Positions 1-15,600 of a stretch of 64,000 bases of DNA are shown one piece after another. Source of the stretch: Bugula neritina (lineage: Eukaryota > Bryozoa > Gymnolaemata > Cheilostomatida > Bugulidae); the NCBI GenBank assembly GCA_964035545.1, contig CAXIUT010000179.1, forward strand, positions 1 to 64,000. Direction: 5' to 3'. The position numbers were made by a program, and so were the translations under genes. Position 1 is the stretch's first letter, and every line of letters begins with the position of its first letter. The notes under the pieces are model-generated. The model was not told the origin of the DNA. It worked only from the letters and a program-made list of their open reading frames with translations, and made no database searches.

Positions 1-87
1 CCCAACCCCAACCCCAACCCCAACCCCAACCCCAACCCCAACCCCAACCCCAACCCCAACCCCAACCCCAACCCCAACCCCAACCCC
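1..87. repeat. Left macronuclear telomere, (CCCCAA)n
   Basis: Perfect C4A2 repeats fill the first 87 bases and then pass straight into AT-rich unique sequence. The C-rich strand reads 5' to 3' at a left end, as expected for a Tetrahymena-type telomere. No C3A3 variants are seen, unlike the mixed repeats of Paramecium. The first ATG of the neighbouring gene is only 174 bp inward, so the subtelomere is almost absent. Confidence 0.97.
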
Positions 88-261
88 GTAATTAATAAAA
101 TAATCTATAAGATCTATGTAGATGATTAATGATCTTATCTATTTATACTTATAATCTTTGAATAATTATTCCATTTAAAGTTATTGATAATTAAACAAAG
201 AATATTGTTGAATAAAGGTTAAAATAATCATATTTAATTTGTATCTTGGATTTATTGAAGA

Positions 262-3200
262 ATGACCAATAAACCAAAAGAAATAGAACTAGAATAAAGA
301 CTACTTCCAAAAGATGGAAATTAAACAAACAAAAACAAACCTTTCGGGTGCAAGTATCTCGAGTACATCTTTACTTATTCAGACTCCTATTCGATCTCGA
401 TAACATCAAAGATAATATCAGCAATAAGATGATTTAAAATATAGGAGGAGACAAAGGTCTTGAAGAAAAACTCAAAACATCCAGATAAGTAATATTTTTA
501 TTACTCAGACAGGAATCACTGCAACCTCAGATGACAAAAATGATAGAATTAGCAAGTTTGGCAAAAATGATCCAGTGGTTAAATAACCTACCACTCTCTG
601 GGAAATGGTTCTTCAAAATTTCTAAGACCCCATGCTTCGTATTCTTTGCGTTGCAGCTGTAGTCTCCTTGACTCTAGGAATAGCCACTCATGGCTTAGCT
701 TAAGGATGGATTGAAGGATTTAGTATTTTGTTGGCTGTCATGATCATCACTGTAGTAGCATCAGGAAACAACTACATGAAAGAACAACAGTTCCGTAAAC
801 TCAATGAAGTTGCCTGTCGCAAAAATATAAATGTACTACGAAACGGCAAAATCCTAAACATGTCAGTTTATGAACTATTAGTAGGAGATATCGTTCATAT
901 TTAGACAGGAGAAATAATGTCAGTCGATGGAATGGTTATCTAAGGAAATAAATTATTCTTGGATGAAAGTTCATTAACAGGATAACCTAAACCTATCAAT
1001 AAAATACCTTTTCAAGATAAATGCAATACAGCTTCCTTTTTAATATCAGGAACTAAAGTTATCCAAGGTACAGGTAAGATGATAGTACTAGCAGTCGGAG
1101 TAAATACTTTCTAAAATAAATTAAGATTAAGATTACAATAAGAAGATGATAAAACTCCTCTTGAATAAAAATTATAAATATTAGCTGATCAGATAGGTAA
1201 AATGGGTATGGCAGCAGCAGGTCTTACTCTCATTGCCCTTAGTGGTCATTTAATAGTAGATTGTATTACAGGAAAACAATAAATTATCTTTATCTAGATT
1301 GTCAATAAACTAGTAGACTACATCATTATCTCTGTCAGTCTCATCGTCATGGCTGTACCCTAAGGTCTTCCTCTCGCTGTCACCATTTCACTAGCCTATA
1401 GCGTTGGCAAAATGAAAGATTAAAACAATTTGGTTCGATTCCTCACAGCCTGCTAAACTATGGGAGGAGCTAATAACATCTGCAGTGATAAAACAGGCAC
1501 ACTGACTAAAAATCAAATGACAGTTACTAAATTTTGGACTTTAGATCACATTTTTGATAAATTCAGTGCTGATGATAAAGCTCTAACACCCAATATCAAA
1601 GAATTACTCGGATATGGAATATCTCTCAACTCAGATGCCCATCCTATCAAAAAAGAAGGAAGATTCTAACAAATTGGCAATAAAACAGAATGCGCTCTTT
1701 TGGAAATGATCGATAAGTTAGGCTATCGTTTTGATACCATCAGAAAAGAAATAAAACCTATCAATACAGCTCCTTTCAGTTCAGATAGAAAAAGAATGTC
1801 AGTGGTTTACTATCTCAATTAAAAACAAAGATATTATCTCTTTTCGAAAGGTGCACCTTAAATACTCTTAGAAAACTGCAAATACTATATAAACAAAGTC
1901 AACACTATTACTCCTATTGATAATCCTTGGAAATAATAATTCCAAAAAGTTGTGACTTAATTTTCATCTCAATCACTTAGAACTATCCTCCTTTGCTATC
2001 GATAAATATCCAAAGAAGAATCAACAGTTAAATAAGCATAAACTCTTTAATAAAACCTGATAGTAGTTGGTGTAGCTGGTATCAAAGATCCTCTCAAAGA
2101 TTCTATACCATAGGCAGTCTTCAATTGTAAAAAGGCTGGTATTACTGTTAGAATGGTAACAGGTGACAACATGTAAACTGCTACAGCTATTGCCAAAGAA
2201 GCTCATATAATTCCTTCAGGATTTACAAGACCTACAGTTCAAGGAGTCAGAAATTACTACGTAGTTATGTAAGGTAAAGAATTCAGACATACTGTTGGAT
2301 AAATAAAAAAATAACAGATATTAAAAGGAGATTTAGATTACCAAGGTGATGAAGAATAAAAAAAGAATGGACCACAATTTAGATAATTAGTTCCAGATCT
2401 TTAAAAATTCAAATAAGTTACAAACTAGTTAAGAATTCTAGCTAGATCATCTCCAGATGATAAATATCTACTTGCCACTGGTCTTAAACAACTTGGCAAC
2501 GTCGTAGCTATGACTGGTGATGGAACAAATGATGCTCCAGCTCTCAAAAAAGCAGATATTGGTTTTGCTATGGGTATTGCAGGTACAGAAGTGGCCAAAT
2601 AAGCTGCAGGTATTATCCTTCTTGACGATAACTTCAGTTCTATTATCACTGCAGTTAAGTACGGTAGAAATATATTTGACTGTATTAGAAAATTCCTTCA
2701 GTTCCAGTTAACTGTAAATGTAGTAGCTATTTGTATGGCTTTTATGGGCGCAGCTATCTTGAAAAAATCTCCTCTCACTCCAGTACAAATGCTTTGGGTC
2801 AACTTGATCATGGACACTTTGGCAGCTCTTGCCCTAGCTACTGAACCACCATCAAATGAACTACTAAAAAGAATGCCCTATTCCAGAACAGAACATATGG
2901 TTACCCCTCAAATGTGGAGAGGAATCGTTTTCAACAGTATCTATCAAGTCGTATTATTAACTATTATTCTTTTCGAAGGTCATAAACTCTTTATGGTGCC
3001 TCACTTCACATAGGATATTTAAGATGGGCAACATCTATCATTGTTCTTCAATATATTTGTCTATCTCCAAGTGTTTAACTTCCTCAATTGCAGAAAACTC
3101 AAGAAATAATAACTAAATGTCTTCGCAGACTTCTTCGATAACTATCTTTTCATCTTCATCGTGGTTGGTATTTTCGTGAGTCAACTTTTCATCATGTAAT

Positions 3201-3463
3201 TCGGAGGAAAAACATTCCAAATAGTACCACTTTCTACTGAACAGCATGTTTACAGCATAATTCTAGGAGCAACTGGGGTGATATGGAACGGCATAATAAA
3301 GGTATTTATTCCTGATTCCTTTATGAACAATTTCTAATTGTTAAAACAAGATCAAAACGATGAAATAATCAATGTAGACAGTATTTTCTAGAGATGGGAA
3401 AAACATCCAGCCACCTAAAGAAGAAAATCAAAAATGAGCAGCAGAAAAAGCAAACAAAATTGA
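262..3463 (+). CDS. P-type Ca2+-transporting ATPase (PMCA-like, type IIB)
   Basis: About 1,053 aa after removing two 20-nt introns (363-382 and 489-508), a normal length for the family. It should pump Ca2+ out of the cytosol across the plasma or alveolar membrane. Seen in order: actuator motif LTGEP (~residue 229; the Glu is a TAA codon), PEGLPLAVT (~353; Glu = TAA), the phosphorylation motif CSDKTGTLT (~395), VTGDN, the hinge motif [10 protein letters not shown] (~739), then a C-terminal membrane block containing [19 protein letters not shown], a strong signature of PMCA pumps. The start is the ATG 174 bp from the telomere; the two introns are needed to keep [20 protein letters not shown] in frame. 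The basic Ser-rich tail ([10 protein letters not shown]) ends at TGA. The Cys-rich gene converges on it 227 bp downstream. A SERCA identity is less likely because of the short N-terminus and the PMCA-type M5-M6 region. Confidence 0.93.
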
Positions 3464-3690
3464 TTCATCACATTTATAAATATATAACTTATCATACCTA
3501 TCATCACATGTTTTATTATAGTAGAATAAATAAATAATATCAATTAAAAGGTTGTGAGTAATTAGAGATAAAGATTAACTTTTAGATCTCAATTATTTAT
3601 CAAAAAATAATTTAAAACTAAATAATGTAATAAAGGAAATAAATTATAATATTAATTGTTCATTTAAAAAGGTTGTTAAAAGAAACATAA

Positions 3691-6600
3691 TCACTATTAA
3701 TCTTATGAAACATAATCTTTAACCTCTTCAATTGAATTTTCAACTTACTCAATTTTATTTGAAGCCTTTTCAATTTAATTTTAGCTTTATTCAACATAAT
3801 TTCCTATATTTTAAACCCCTTCAACTCCCTACATTTAACTATCAACCTAATCATCAACCTGATCATCAATTTCATTTTCAACTTCATCAATATAATTATT
3901 CACCTATTAAACCTATATTTATTCCTCTGATATTTCTTAAATTGATTTTTAGTCTGATTTGTTTTAATTCTCTGTTTTTTATAAAGATTTTTTAGTTGAT
4001 TCATATTTACCTGATTTTTAAGAACTATCTTACTAATGATAACTTCTTGAATTAGAAATATAGCTTTAAGATTTATAAAAAATATTATCTATTTTTTAAA
4101 GATCATCGATTTGTTTTTATTTTTATTATTAATATTCTGACCTTTCAATATATGATCTTACATGATAGAATATATTGCTCTCACCTTAACTATGATTTAT
4201 TTCCTATAATGTCTCATTTTTAGTATCTTTTAAACCAATCATTTGTTCACTCGATTTTTATTATTAGATATCCTATCTAAAACAACACTATTTAATAAAT
4301 CTATATATTTCATATACCAAAACCATCAAACTAACCACCAAACTGATCATTATAAAAGAATACATCCAATATGCGGGAGAGTATATCGTCGCTGTATCTA
4401 ATATTGATGATGTACTCTTCATCGATCTGTAATACATAGCTACAAACAGGATTATAAATTGAGTTATGTGACAAATATTTGCTCTGTAGTTATGATAGGC
4501 TTTACTAAAAGGTAAATTTACCAAATTATACAGCAAAAATATAATAGAAATAGCCAAAACTATCAAAGTAGAAAGATCACTTTAATTTTAACTTGAAAGA
4601 TAAAGGCCTAAAGCCATTCTATAAAATATTGTAACTACAAAATATGTTCGACTGAGATAATCTCTTTTTAATTTATTTTTATATTCACCAAATCCAGATT
4701 ATTAAGTACATTAAAGTGCAAATACCATGAGTATAGGTATAACTAGAGTTGAGATAGCTGCCAAAGTACCTAGGAAGTAGAGTTAGTCGTTGGTGGGGGC
4801 ATATCTAAAATGTATTCCTGCAGAGTAGGCAAAGTTAAGTTAATTGAAGAGAATAAGAGTGAGAAGAACTTCTTTTAGAATTCTTTGTGAGAATTTAAGA
4901 AGAGTAGGTGCACATTTCATGCAGCAGCAAGTTAAGAGATAGAGAAAGAATCCTATAATAAGAATAAAGATAACTACAATGATCATAATATTGCAGTTAC
5001 GAATAAAATTAGCTTTGTAATTAATATTATGGATTCTTTAAGGAGTATTCGAAGAGAGAAGAAGTCTACCAGTACTACTACTTTATTCTTTGAGATCAAG
5101 ATTGAATCCATTGACTCCTTGAAGACCTTTTAAAGGCTATATCATTAAATTTATATTATCATAACTGCCAAGAGATAGAAAAGATAACTGCAAGACACCA
5201 AACAATTCAATTCCTATGATTTTACATGGAAGAGACGAAAGGAGAAGAGCAGCATAGGAAGAATACTAAACAACATCAACCAAAGTTTATATTTGTTACT
5301 GTCCTTAACAATCATCTTAAGAGTAATAGATAACTGGCTCATTATTGCTAGAATCGATAGTAAATAATAAAGAAGTTAATGCTAGATTGCTCACATTAGG
5401 GATGCAAAGAGTTGACGGGTCGAAGTCGAATTGAGCAATATCATCTTAAATGGTTTGGTTGATCAAAAATGTATAAATGATCTTTTAATTTTAGATAACA
5501 TAGTGTTAATAGATAGCACTAAGATTATGAAAAGATAGCAGCTGTTCGAGGTCACAATGACTAACAAATTAAGTACCTGTAAGTTAAAACTAGATCTATA
5601 TTTGATTACAAGAATACTCAATTCGACTAAAAACAATACCAAATCTATCGCTTTGCATCGTGCAGGTACTATTAACACTTCCTAAAGGATTATTAATACA
5701 TTGGTAATTAACTTATACCTGACAGGTACTACTGCATCCATCTCCATCAATAGTATTGCCATCATCACAAGTCTAATAGCCATTAGTATAGCCATCGCCG
5801 CAGATGATCTATTGGCATTAGCTGGTCGAATTGATGAAATGAGATGAAAAGCATTGAGAACAGGTTGTCAAATTCATGCAAAGTGAACAGTTAGAAAGAG
5901 AACATAATTAACAATGAGTACTGTTATCGAAATAGTTATTAACATTGCTACAAATACACAGACCAGATGAATAGGTATAAATAGGTACCTGACATACAAG
6001 ACAGTTAGTCAAATTAGTGCATATGTCACAACCATTTCCACAAATATGACATCTTCCCTGTTAAAGATAGTAACCAGATTTGCAAATTGAACATTAAAAC
6101 CCTGAAGTATTTAGAGAAGAACCATAAGAACAGGTTAAACAATTTTAAGTGTATGTTCCATATATAGAGGAGTTAAAAGAACCACAAACGTTGCATCTAG
6201 AATTCTAAGAACTGGCAAAAAGACCTTGACTAGGGTCACATTAGCATAGATTATTCATCAAAGAAAAAGTTAATTGGCAAGTATAACAAGTATTGCTATT
6301 AAGACAGGTCAGACAATTGATCGGACAATTATAACAAGTACTGTTCTAGTAAAACTGAGTAGAACTACATCCAGCTGTATTATCGCAACTCGAAGTAGCA
6401 TTGTTAAAGCTATACCCTGAAAGACAAGAAAAACATGTCGAACTGTTACTACAAGTAAGACATCCAATAGGACAGTTATCACATGATCCATTGTTTAGCA
6501 TAAAAGTATCTGAGCATACACTACATGATGTAGTCATTTGGTTGCAGATAAGACAGCCAGATATAACTGAACTACAGCTGAGACAAGTTCCATTGATTTA

Positions 6601-9600
6601 TAGTTAGTTATTGGCTGAATTACAAACACATAAACCTTGAATTAAAGTGAAAGTTGATTTGCATATCAGGCAGTTATTTATATCACAAGAAGTACAACTA
6701 TAATTGCAAGGTAAACAACTTGAGTTCAACAGATAGAAACCTATTTAACAGTTAATGCAGTCTTCTTTAAGGATTGTAGTATTGTCTGTAGTGTTTGTTA
6801 TGTTTACATTACCACATTGGATACAATTTGGATCAATATTAGATAGTGAATTACAAGTCTCCTAAAGAATACAAGAGCCATTGTTTATAAAAAAGCCAGG
6901 AGAGCAGGTAAAACAGCTAAAAGAATCACAAGTTTAACAATTAATAGGACACAAAAGACAAGTTATATTTAATGGAGACTAGAGATAAGTGGTCAAAACA
7001 CAGGAAAGACAAGTAACTGAAGAGACATTTTGGTCACACTGAAGGCAGTTAGTGATGATTGAAGAGCAAGCAGTGCAGCTTCCGCCTCCTACATCATACA
7101 TTTAAGCAGTATTATTACATTGACATGTGTTATTAATAATTACAAAAGTAGCTTAACACTCAAGGCAAGAAGTGCTAGAGGTGCAGTTAAGACAGTAAGT
7201 AGAACAAGGACTACAAGTAGAGTTGCTATCGGTGAAGTAGTTGTTGAGACAGAGCGAACAAATAACGTCAGAAGTTGCATTTGTTGAACAAATAGAACAA
7301 GAAGATATTAGTGTTGAACACTGCTGACAAGTCATGGAAGTAGAGTCCAAAAAATATTGATTACTTTAGTCACAGAGACAAGAACCGTTAAGCAAAGTGT
7401 ATGTAGAGACACAAGAAGTAGAGTTTTCTGCTGAATCACAGGCTGTGGAATTGCTGGGACAAAGTTAACAACTGCCTGAAGTATTGAGATAGCTTCCTGT
7501 TAGACATGAAAGACAAGAAGAAGAGTAAAGACCACTACTACAAAGAGTACAATTAGAGAATATTTCATTACAAAGACTACAAGTTTAGTTGATTGAACTG
7601 TAGTATTGACCAGAACTGTTATCACACTCACAATTAGGCAAGACATAGACAAAAGGAGAAAGGCAAGTTAAACAGTAAGAAGTATTTAAGCAAGAACTAC
7701 AGCCAATAGGACAAGTTTAACAGAGGTTACTGGCATTAAGGAAGAAACCTGACTAGCATTAAAAGCAAGTAGTAGCATTGCAGATAGTACAGTTAGAAGC
7801 AAGTGTTGAACATGAAGAGCAATCATCACAAGTACAAGTACTGCCTGACAGTGAAAAACCTACAATGCAACTGAGACAAGTCGTTTAGTTCGAACAACTA
7901 GTGCATTATTGAGGACAGAGAGTACAGTAAGTAGAAGAAGTATAGTAAGGATCTTAACAAAGAGAACAGATCAAAGAAGGTGTTTATGAACAAGTAATAC
8001 AGTTAGAAATAACTGAGTTACAAAGAATGCATTGATTGCTTGAAGAGTCTAAGTACTAATTAGTTGAGTTACAGACACAATCAGTGCCATTGTTCGTGAA
8101 AGTAGAGTTACATTGATGACAGTTGATAGCTGAAGAACAATTGAGACAAAAGATACTACAAACTTGGCAAGAAGTCGTATCAGGATAGTAACCTTGAGCA
8201 CAGCTAAGACAGTTAAGGTTTCCTACTGAAATTTAATTACAAGTAAGGCAGTTAGAAATCACTTAAGAACATAGAGAACAAGAGGCAGGAGAAGTTGAAG
8301 TGTTGAGATAAAGTTCTACACTACTATCGCAAATGCATTCAGTATTTAAGATAGAAAATGTACTTGATTCACACTGAAGACAACTAGTTTAAGTACAATC
8401 AAGGCAGTAAGCAGCACAAGTCTCACATACTAAAGTGGTTGAATTGAAAAATAAACCTGTTGAGCAAGAAAGACAAATAACTGAAGAGACATTTTGGTCA
8501 CACTGAAGGCAGTTAGTGATGATTGAAGAGCAAGCAGTGCAGCTTCCGCCTCCTACATCATACATTTAAGCAGTATTATTACATTGACATGTGTTATTAA
8601 TAATTACAAAAGTAGCTTAACACTCAAGGCAAGAAGTGCTAGAGGTGCAGTTAAGACAGTAAGTAGAACAAGGACTACAAGTAGAGTTGCTATCGGTGAA
8701 GTAGTTGTTGAGACAGAGCGAACAAATAACGTCAGAAGTTGCATTTGTTGAACAAATAGAACAAGAAGATATTAGTGTTGAACACTGCTGACAAGTCATG
8801 GAAGTAGAGTCCAAAAAATATTGATTACTTTAGTCACAGAGACAAGAACCGTTAAGCAAAGTGTATGTAGAGACACAAGAAGTAGAGTTTTCTGCTGAAT
8901 CACAGGCTGTGGAATTGCTGGGACAAAGTTAACAACTGCCTGAAGTATTGAGATAGCTTCCTGTTAGACATGAAAGACAAGAAGAAGAGTAAAGACCACT
9001 ACTACAAAGAGTACAATTAGAGAATATTTCATTACAAAGACTACAAGTTTAGTTGATTGAACTGTAGTATTGACCAGAACTGTTATCACACTCACAATTA
9101 GGCAAGACATAGACAAAAGGAGAAAGGCAAGTTAAACAGTAAGAAGTATTTAAGCAAGAACTACAGCCAATAGGACAAGTTTAACAGAGGTTACTGGCAT
9201 TAAGGAAGAAACCTGACTAGCATTAAAAGCAAGTAGTAGCATTGCAGATATTACAGTTAGAAACAAGTGTTGAACATGAAGAGCAATCATCACAAGTACA
9301 AGTACTGCCTGACAGTGAAAAACCTACAATGCAACTGAGACAAGTCGTTTAGTTCGAACAACTAGTGCATTATTGAGGACAGAGAGTACAGTAAGTAGAA
9401 GAAGTATAGTAAGGATCTTAACAAAGAGAACAGATCAAAGAAGGTGTTTATGAACAAGTAATACAGTTAGAAATAACTGAGTTACAAAGAATGCATTGAT
9501 TGCTTGAAGAGTCTAAGTACTAATTAGTTGAGTTACAGACACAATCAGTGCCATTGTTCGTGAAAGTAGAGTTACATTGATGACAGTTGATAGCTGAAGA

Positions 9601-12600
9601 ACAATTGAGACAAAAGATACTACAAACTTGGCAAGAAGTCGTATCAGGATAGTAACCTTGAGCACAGCTAAGACAGTTAAGGTTTCCTACTGAAATTTAA
9701 TTACAAGTAAGACAGTTAGAAATCACTTAAGAACATAGAGAACAAGAGGCAGGAGAAGTTGAAGTGTTGAGATAAAGTTCTACACTACTATCGCAAATGC
9801 ATTCAGTATTTAAGATAGAAAATGTACTTGATTCACACTGAAGACAACTAGTTTAAGTACAATCAAGGCAGTAAGCAGCACAAGTCTCACATACTAAAGT
9901 GGTTGAATTGAAAAATAAACCTGTTGAGCAAGAAAGACAAATAACTGAAGAGACATTTTGGTCACACTGAAGGCAGTTAGTGATGATTGAAGAGCAAGCA
10001 GTGCAGCTTCCGCCTCCTACATCATACATTTAAGCAGTATTATTACATTGACATGTGTTATTAATAATTACAAAAGTAGCTTAACACTCAAGGCAAGAAG
10101 TGCTAGAGGTGCAGTTAAGACAGTAAGTAGAACAAGGACTACAAGTAGAGTTGCTATCGGTGAAGTAGTTGTTGAGACAGAGCGAACAAATAACGTCAGA
10201 AGTTGCATTTGTTGAACAAATAGAACAAGAAGATATTAGTGTTGAACACTGCTGACAAGTCATGGAAGTAGAGTCCAAAAAATATTGATTACTTTAGTCA
10301 CAGAGACAAGAACCGTTAAGCAAAGTGTATGTAGAGACACAAGAAGTAGAGTTTTCTGCTGAATCACAGGCTGTGGAATTGCTGGGACAAAGTTAACAAC
10401 TGCCTGAAGTATTGAGATAGCTTCCTGTTAGACATGAAAGACAAGAAGAAGAGTAAAGACCACTACTACAAAGAGTACAATTAGAGAATATTTCATTACA
10501 AAGACTACAAGTTTAGTTGATTGAACTGTAGTATTGACCAGAACTGTTATCACACTCACAATTAGGCAAGACATAGACAAAAGGAGAAAGGCAAGTTAAA
10601 CAGTAAGAAGTATTTAAGCAAGAACTACAGCCAATAGGACAAGTTTAACAGAGGTTACTGGCATTAAGGAAGAAACCTGACTAGCATTAAAAGCAAGTAG
10701 TAGCATTGCAGATAGTACAGTTAGAAACAAGTGTTGAACATGAAGAGCAATCATCACAAGTACAAGTACTGCCTGACAGTGAAAAACCTACAATGCAACT
10801 GAGACAAGTCGTTTAGTTCGAACAACTAGTGCATTATTGAGGACAGAGAGTACAGTAAGTAGAAGAAGTATAGTAAGGATCTTAACAAAGAGAACAGATC
10901 AAAGAAGGTGTTTATGAACAAGTAATACAGTTAGAAATAACTGAGTTACAAAGAATGCATTGATTGCTTGAAGAGTCTAAGTACTAATTAGTTGAGTTAC
11001 AGACACAATCAGTGCCATTGTTCGTGAAAGTAGAGTTACATTGATGACAGTTGATAGCTGAAGAACAATTGAGACAAAAGATACTACAAACTTGGCAAGA
11101 AGTCGTATCAGGATAGTAACCTTGAGCACAGCTAAGACAGTTAAGGTTTCCTACTGAAATTTAATTACAAGTAAGGCAGTTAGAAATCACTTAAGAACAT
11201 AGAGAACAAGAGGCAGGAGAAGTTGAAGTGTTGAGATAAAGTTCTACACTACTATCGCAAATGCATTCAGTATTTAAGATAGAAAATGTACTTGATTCAC
11301 ACTGAAGACAACTAGTTTAAGTACAATCAAGGCAGTAAGCAGCACAAGTCTCACATACTAAAGTGGTTGAATTGAAAAATAAACCTGTTGAGCAAGAAAG
11401 ACAAATAACTGAAGAGACATTTTGGTCACACTGAAGGCAGTTAGTGATGATTGAAGAGCAAGCAGTGCAGCTTCCGCCTCCTACATCATACATTTAAGCA
11501 GTATTATTACATTGACATGTGTTATTAATAATTACAAAAGTAGCTTAACACTCAAGGCAAGAAGTGCTAGAGGTGCAGTTAAGACAGTAAGTAGAACAAG
11601 GACTACAAGTAGAGTTGCTATCGGTGAAGTAGTTGTTGAGACAGAGCGAACAAATAACGTCAGAAGTTGCATTTGTTGAACAAATAGAACAAGAAGATAT
11701 TAGTGTTGAACACTGCTGACAAGTCATGGAAGTAGAGTCCAAAAAATATTGATTACTTTAGTCACAGAGACAAGAACCGTTAAGCAAAGTGTATGTAGAG
11801 ACACAAGAAGTAGAGTTTTCTGCTGAATCACAGGCTGTGGAATTGCTGGGACAAAGTTAACAACTGCCTGAAGTATTGAGATAGCTTCCTGTTAGACATG
11901 AAAGACAAGAAGAAGAGTAAAGACCACTACTACAAAGAGTACAATTAGAGAATATTTCATTACAAAGACTACAAGTTTAGTTGATTGAACTGTAGTATTG
12001 ACCAGAACTGTTATCACACTCACAATTAGGCAAGACATAGACAAAAGGAGAAAGGCAAGTTAAACAGTAAGAAGTATTTAAGCAAGAACTACAGCCAATA
12101 GGACAAGTTTAACAGAGGTTACTGGCATTAAGGAAGAAACCTGACTAGCATTAAAAGCAAGTAGTAGCATTGCAGATATTACAGTTAGAAACAAGTGTTG
12201 AACATGAAGAGCAATCATCACAAGTACAAGTACTGCCTGACAGTGAAAAACCTACAATGCAACTGAGACAAGTCGTTTAGTTCGAACAACTAGTGCATTA
12301 TTGAGGACAGAGAGTACAGTAAGTAGAAGAAGTATAGTAAGGATCTTAACAAAGAGAACAGATCAAAGAAGGTGTTTATGAACAAGTAATACAGTTAGAA
12401 ATAACTGAGTTACAAAGAATGCATTGATTGCTTGAAGAGTCTAAGTACTAATTAGTTGAGTTACAGACACAATCAGTGCCATTGTTCGTGAAAGTAGAGT
12501 TACATTGATGACAGTTGATAGCTGAAGAACAATTGAGACAAAAGATACTACAAACTTGGCAAGAAGTCGTATCAGGATAGTAACCTTGAGCACAGCTAAG

Positions 12601-15600
12601 ACAGTTAAGGTTTCCTACTGAAATTTAATTACAAGTAAGACAGTTAGAAATCACTTAAGAACATAGAGAACAAGAGGCAGGAGAAGTTGAAGTGTTGAGA
12701 TAAAGTTCTACACTACTATCGCAAATGCATTCAGTATTTAAGATAGAAAATGTACTTGATTCACACTGAAGACAACTAGTTTAAGTACAATCAAGGCAGT
12801 AAGCAGCACAAGTCTCACATACTAAAGTGGTTGAATTGAAAAATAAACCTGTTGAGCAAGAAAGACAAATAACTGAAGAGACATTTTGGTCACACTGAAG
12901 GCAGTTAGTGATGATTGAAGAGCAAGCAGTGCAGCTTCCGCCTCCTACATCATACATTTAAGCAGTATTATTACATTGACATGTGTTATTAATAATTACA
13001 AAAGTAGCTTAACACTCAAGGCAAGAAGTGCTAGAGGTGCAGTTAAGACAGTAAGTAGAACAAGGACTACAAGTAGAGTTGCTATCGGTGAAGTAGTTGT
13101 TGAGACAGAGCGAACAAATAACGTCAGAAGTTGCATTTGTTGAACAAATAGAACAAGAAGATATTAGTGTTGAACACTGCTGACAAGTCATGGAAGTAGA
13201 GTCCAAAAAATATTGATTACTTTAGTCACAGAGACAAGAACCGTTAAGCAAAGTGTATGTAGAGACACAAGAAGTAGAGTTTTCTGCTGAATCACAGGCT
13301 GTGGAATTGCTGGGACAAAGTTAACAACTGCCTGAAGTATTGAGATAGCTTCCTGTTAGACATGAAAGACAAGAAGAAGAGTAAAGACCACTACTACAAA
13401 GAGTACAATTAGAGAATATTTCATTACAAAGACTACAAGTTTAGTTGATTGAACTGTAGTATTGACCAGAACTGTTATCACACTCACAATTAGGCAAGAC
13501 ATAGACAAAAGGAGAAAGGCAAGTTAAACAGTAAGAAGTATTTAAGCAAGAACTACAGCCAATAGGACAAGTTTAACAGAGGTTACTGGCATTAAGGAAG
13601 AAACCTGACTAGCATTAAAAGCAAGTAGTAGCATTGCAGATAGTACAGTTAGAAACAAGTGTTGAACATGAAGAGCAATCATCACAAGTACAAGTACTGC
13701 CTGACAGTGAAAAACCTACAATGCAACTGAGACAAGTCGTTTAGTTCGAACAACTAGTGCATTATTGAGGACAGAGAGTACAGTAAGTAGAAGAAGTATA
13801 GTAAGGATCTTAACAAAGAGAACAGATCAAAGAAGGTGTTTATGAACAAGTAATACAGTTAGAAATAACTGAGTTACAAAGAATGCATTGATTGCTTGAA
13901 GAGTCTAAGTACTAATTAGTTGAGTTACAGACACAATCAGTGCCATTGTTCGTGAAAGTAGAGTTACATTGATGACAGTTGATAGCTGAAGAACAATTGA
14001 GACAAAAGATACTACAAACTTGGCAAGAAGTCGTATCAGAATAGTAACCTTGAGCACAGCTAAGACAGTTAAGGTTTCCTACTGAAATTTAATTACAAGT
14101 AAGGCAGTTAGAAATCATTTAAGAACATAGAGAACAAGAAACAGGAGAAGTTGAAGTATTGAGATAAAGTTCTACATTACTATCGCAAATGCATTCAGTA
14201 TTTAAGATAGAAAATGTACTTGATTCACACTGAAGGCAAGTAGTTTAAGTACAATCAAGGCAGTAAGCAGCACAAGTCTCACAGACTAAAGTGGTTGAAT
14301 TGAAAAAGTATCCATTTATACATGAGGTACAAGTTGTATTAAGGCCAGTCATGCTACAAGTTATACAATTTACTATAGCTTCTGAACATTCTTTACAGGT
14401 ATTAGTAGTAATATCAAAATAAAAACCTGATAATTAATCACACTAGCAATATCCTTCAGATATTATCAGATTGCTTGAGCTTTAACAAATTGTGCATAAA
14501 GTACTACTTTAACATTCTACACACAGAGTATTACATGGCAGACATATTCTTGCAAGATCTCCTATACTATATTATCCTGGAGGACATGAACTACAGAATG
14601 TACCTGCCCAGTAGTGATAGTCACAAGTATCGCAATTATCCATAACTGAAGGACAACCTTGACATTTAGTGCCATCAAATGTTGGATTTTGACTACTCAG
14701 TTGGCAAGCACAATAATTCCTATCAGGACAGCCAGAAACTGTAGCTACCAGTAGATCAAGTTTAGAATAACATGATAAGCAGTGAGCATTTTAGCATCCT
14801 GGATTCAAATCAGTCAGATATGCACAAGATGTACAACCAACAGGACAGGGCATACACTCAAGAACACTCACTGAAGGACCGAACATACTAGTATCATCTA
14901 CTGTCTTAAGATAAGTCCAGTTCCAAGTATGAAGAGATTCACCTGATGGGCAACTCTGGAGCAATCTGTTATCTGATAAAATATTTGACTACTACAACTT
15001 GCTAAAATCAATCCAAAGACCAGATAATTATACTTAAAATTAGCATGAACTTTGATTGTATTAATTCACATTAACTTTTAATATTTTGTTGATGTTGGTT
15101 GTTTCAATATTTATTTTTTTACAAGATCTAGAAGATATTTTATTAATACCAAACAAAAATAGTTCTTTATTGATAGATTTTTCAGATTATAAGTATCTTT
15201 AAAGAGATTTTTCTGCATTTATATCATAAAAAACAACCTAAAATAACTATTAATTGATATTTGAATTGATTATTAACAATGAATAGAAACAAAGGTGTTC
15301 TTTTTAACGAATTCTCCTGTGAATAATTGATATCTAGATATTCTTGTTTTCTTTTATCTTAACATTTATCCATGGATATGATTTACCTTCGAATAAATAT
15401 AGTTATCTTAGAAAAGGAATCACTTTTACTTTTTATCTACTCACTATAAGGTTATTTGATATTTAATTTAGAACTACTTATTATTATTTTAATGGCCATC
15501 TTTTCTAGAATTTTTAAGATATTATTAAATCCCTTTGATTGCCAGATCTTACAACCATATTTTTGTTTTTTTACCAGAAAAAAAGTCCAATTTCTTAACT

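Noticed and set aside
4288-13206. Many 60-92 aa minus-strand ORFs, including the same 65-aa ORF five times
   Set aside because: They are pieces of one long reading frame cut at TAA/TAG, which are sense codons here. The five identical ORFs are the same segment of the tandem repeat.
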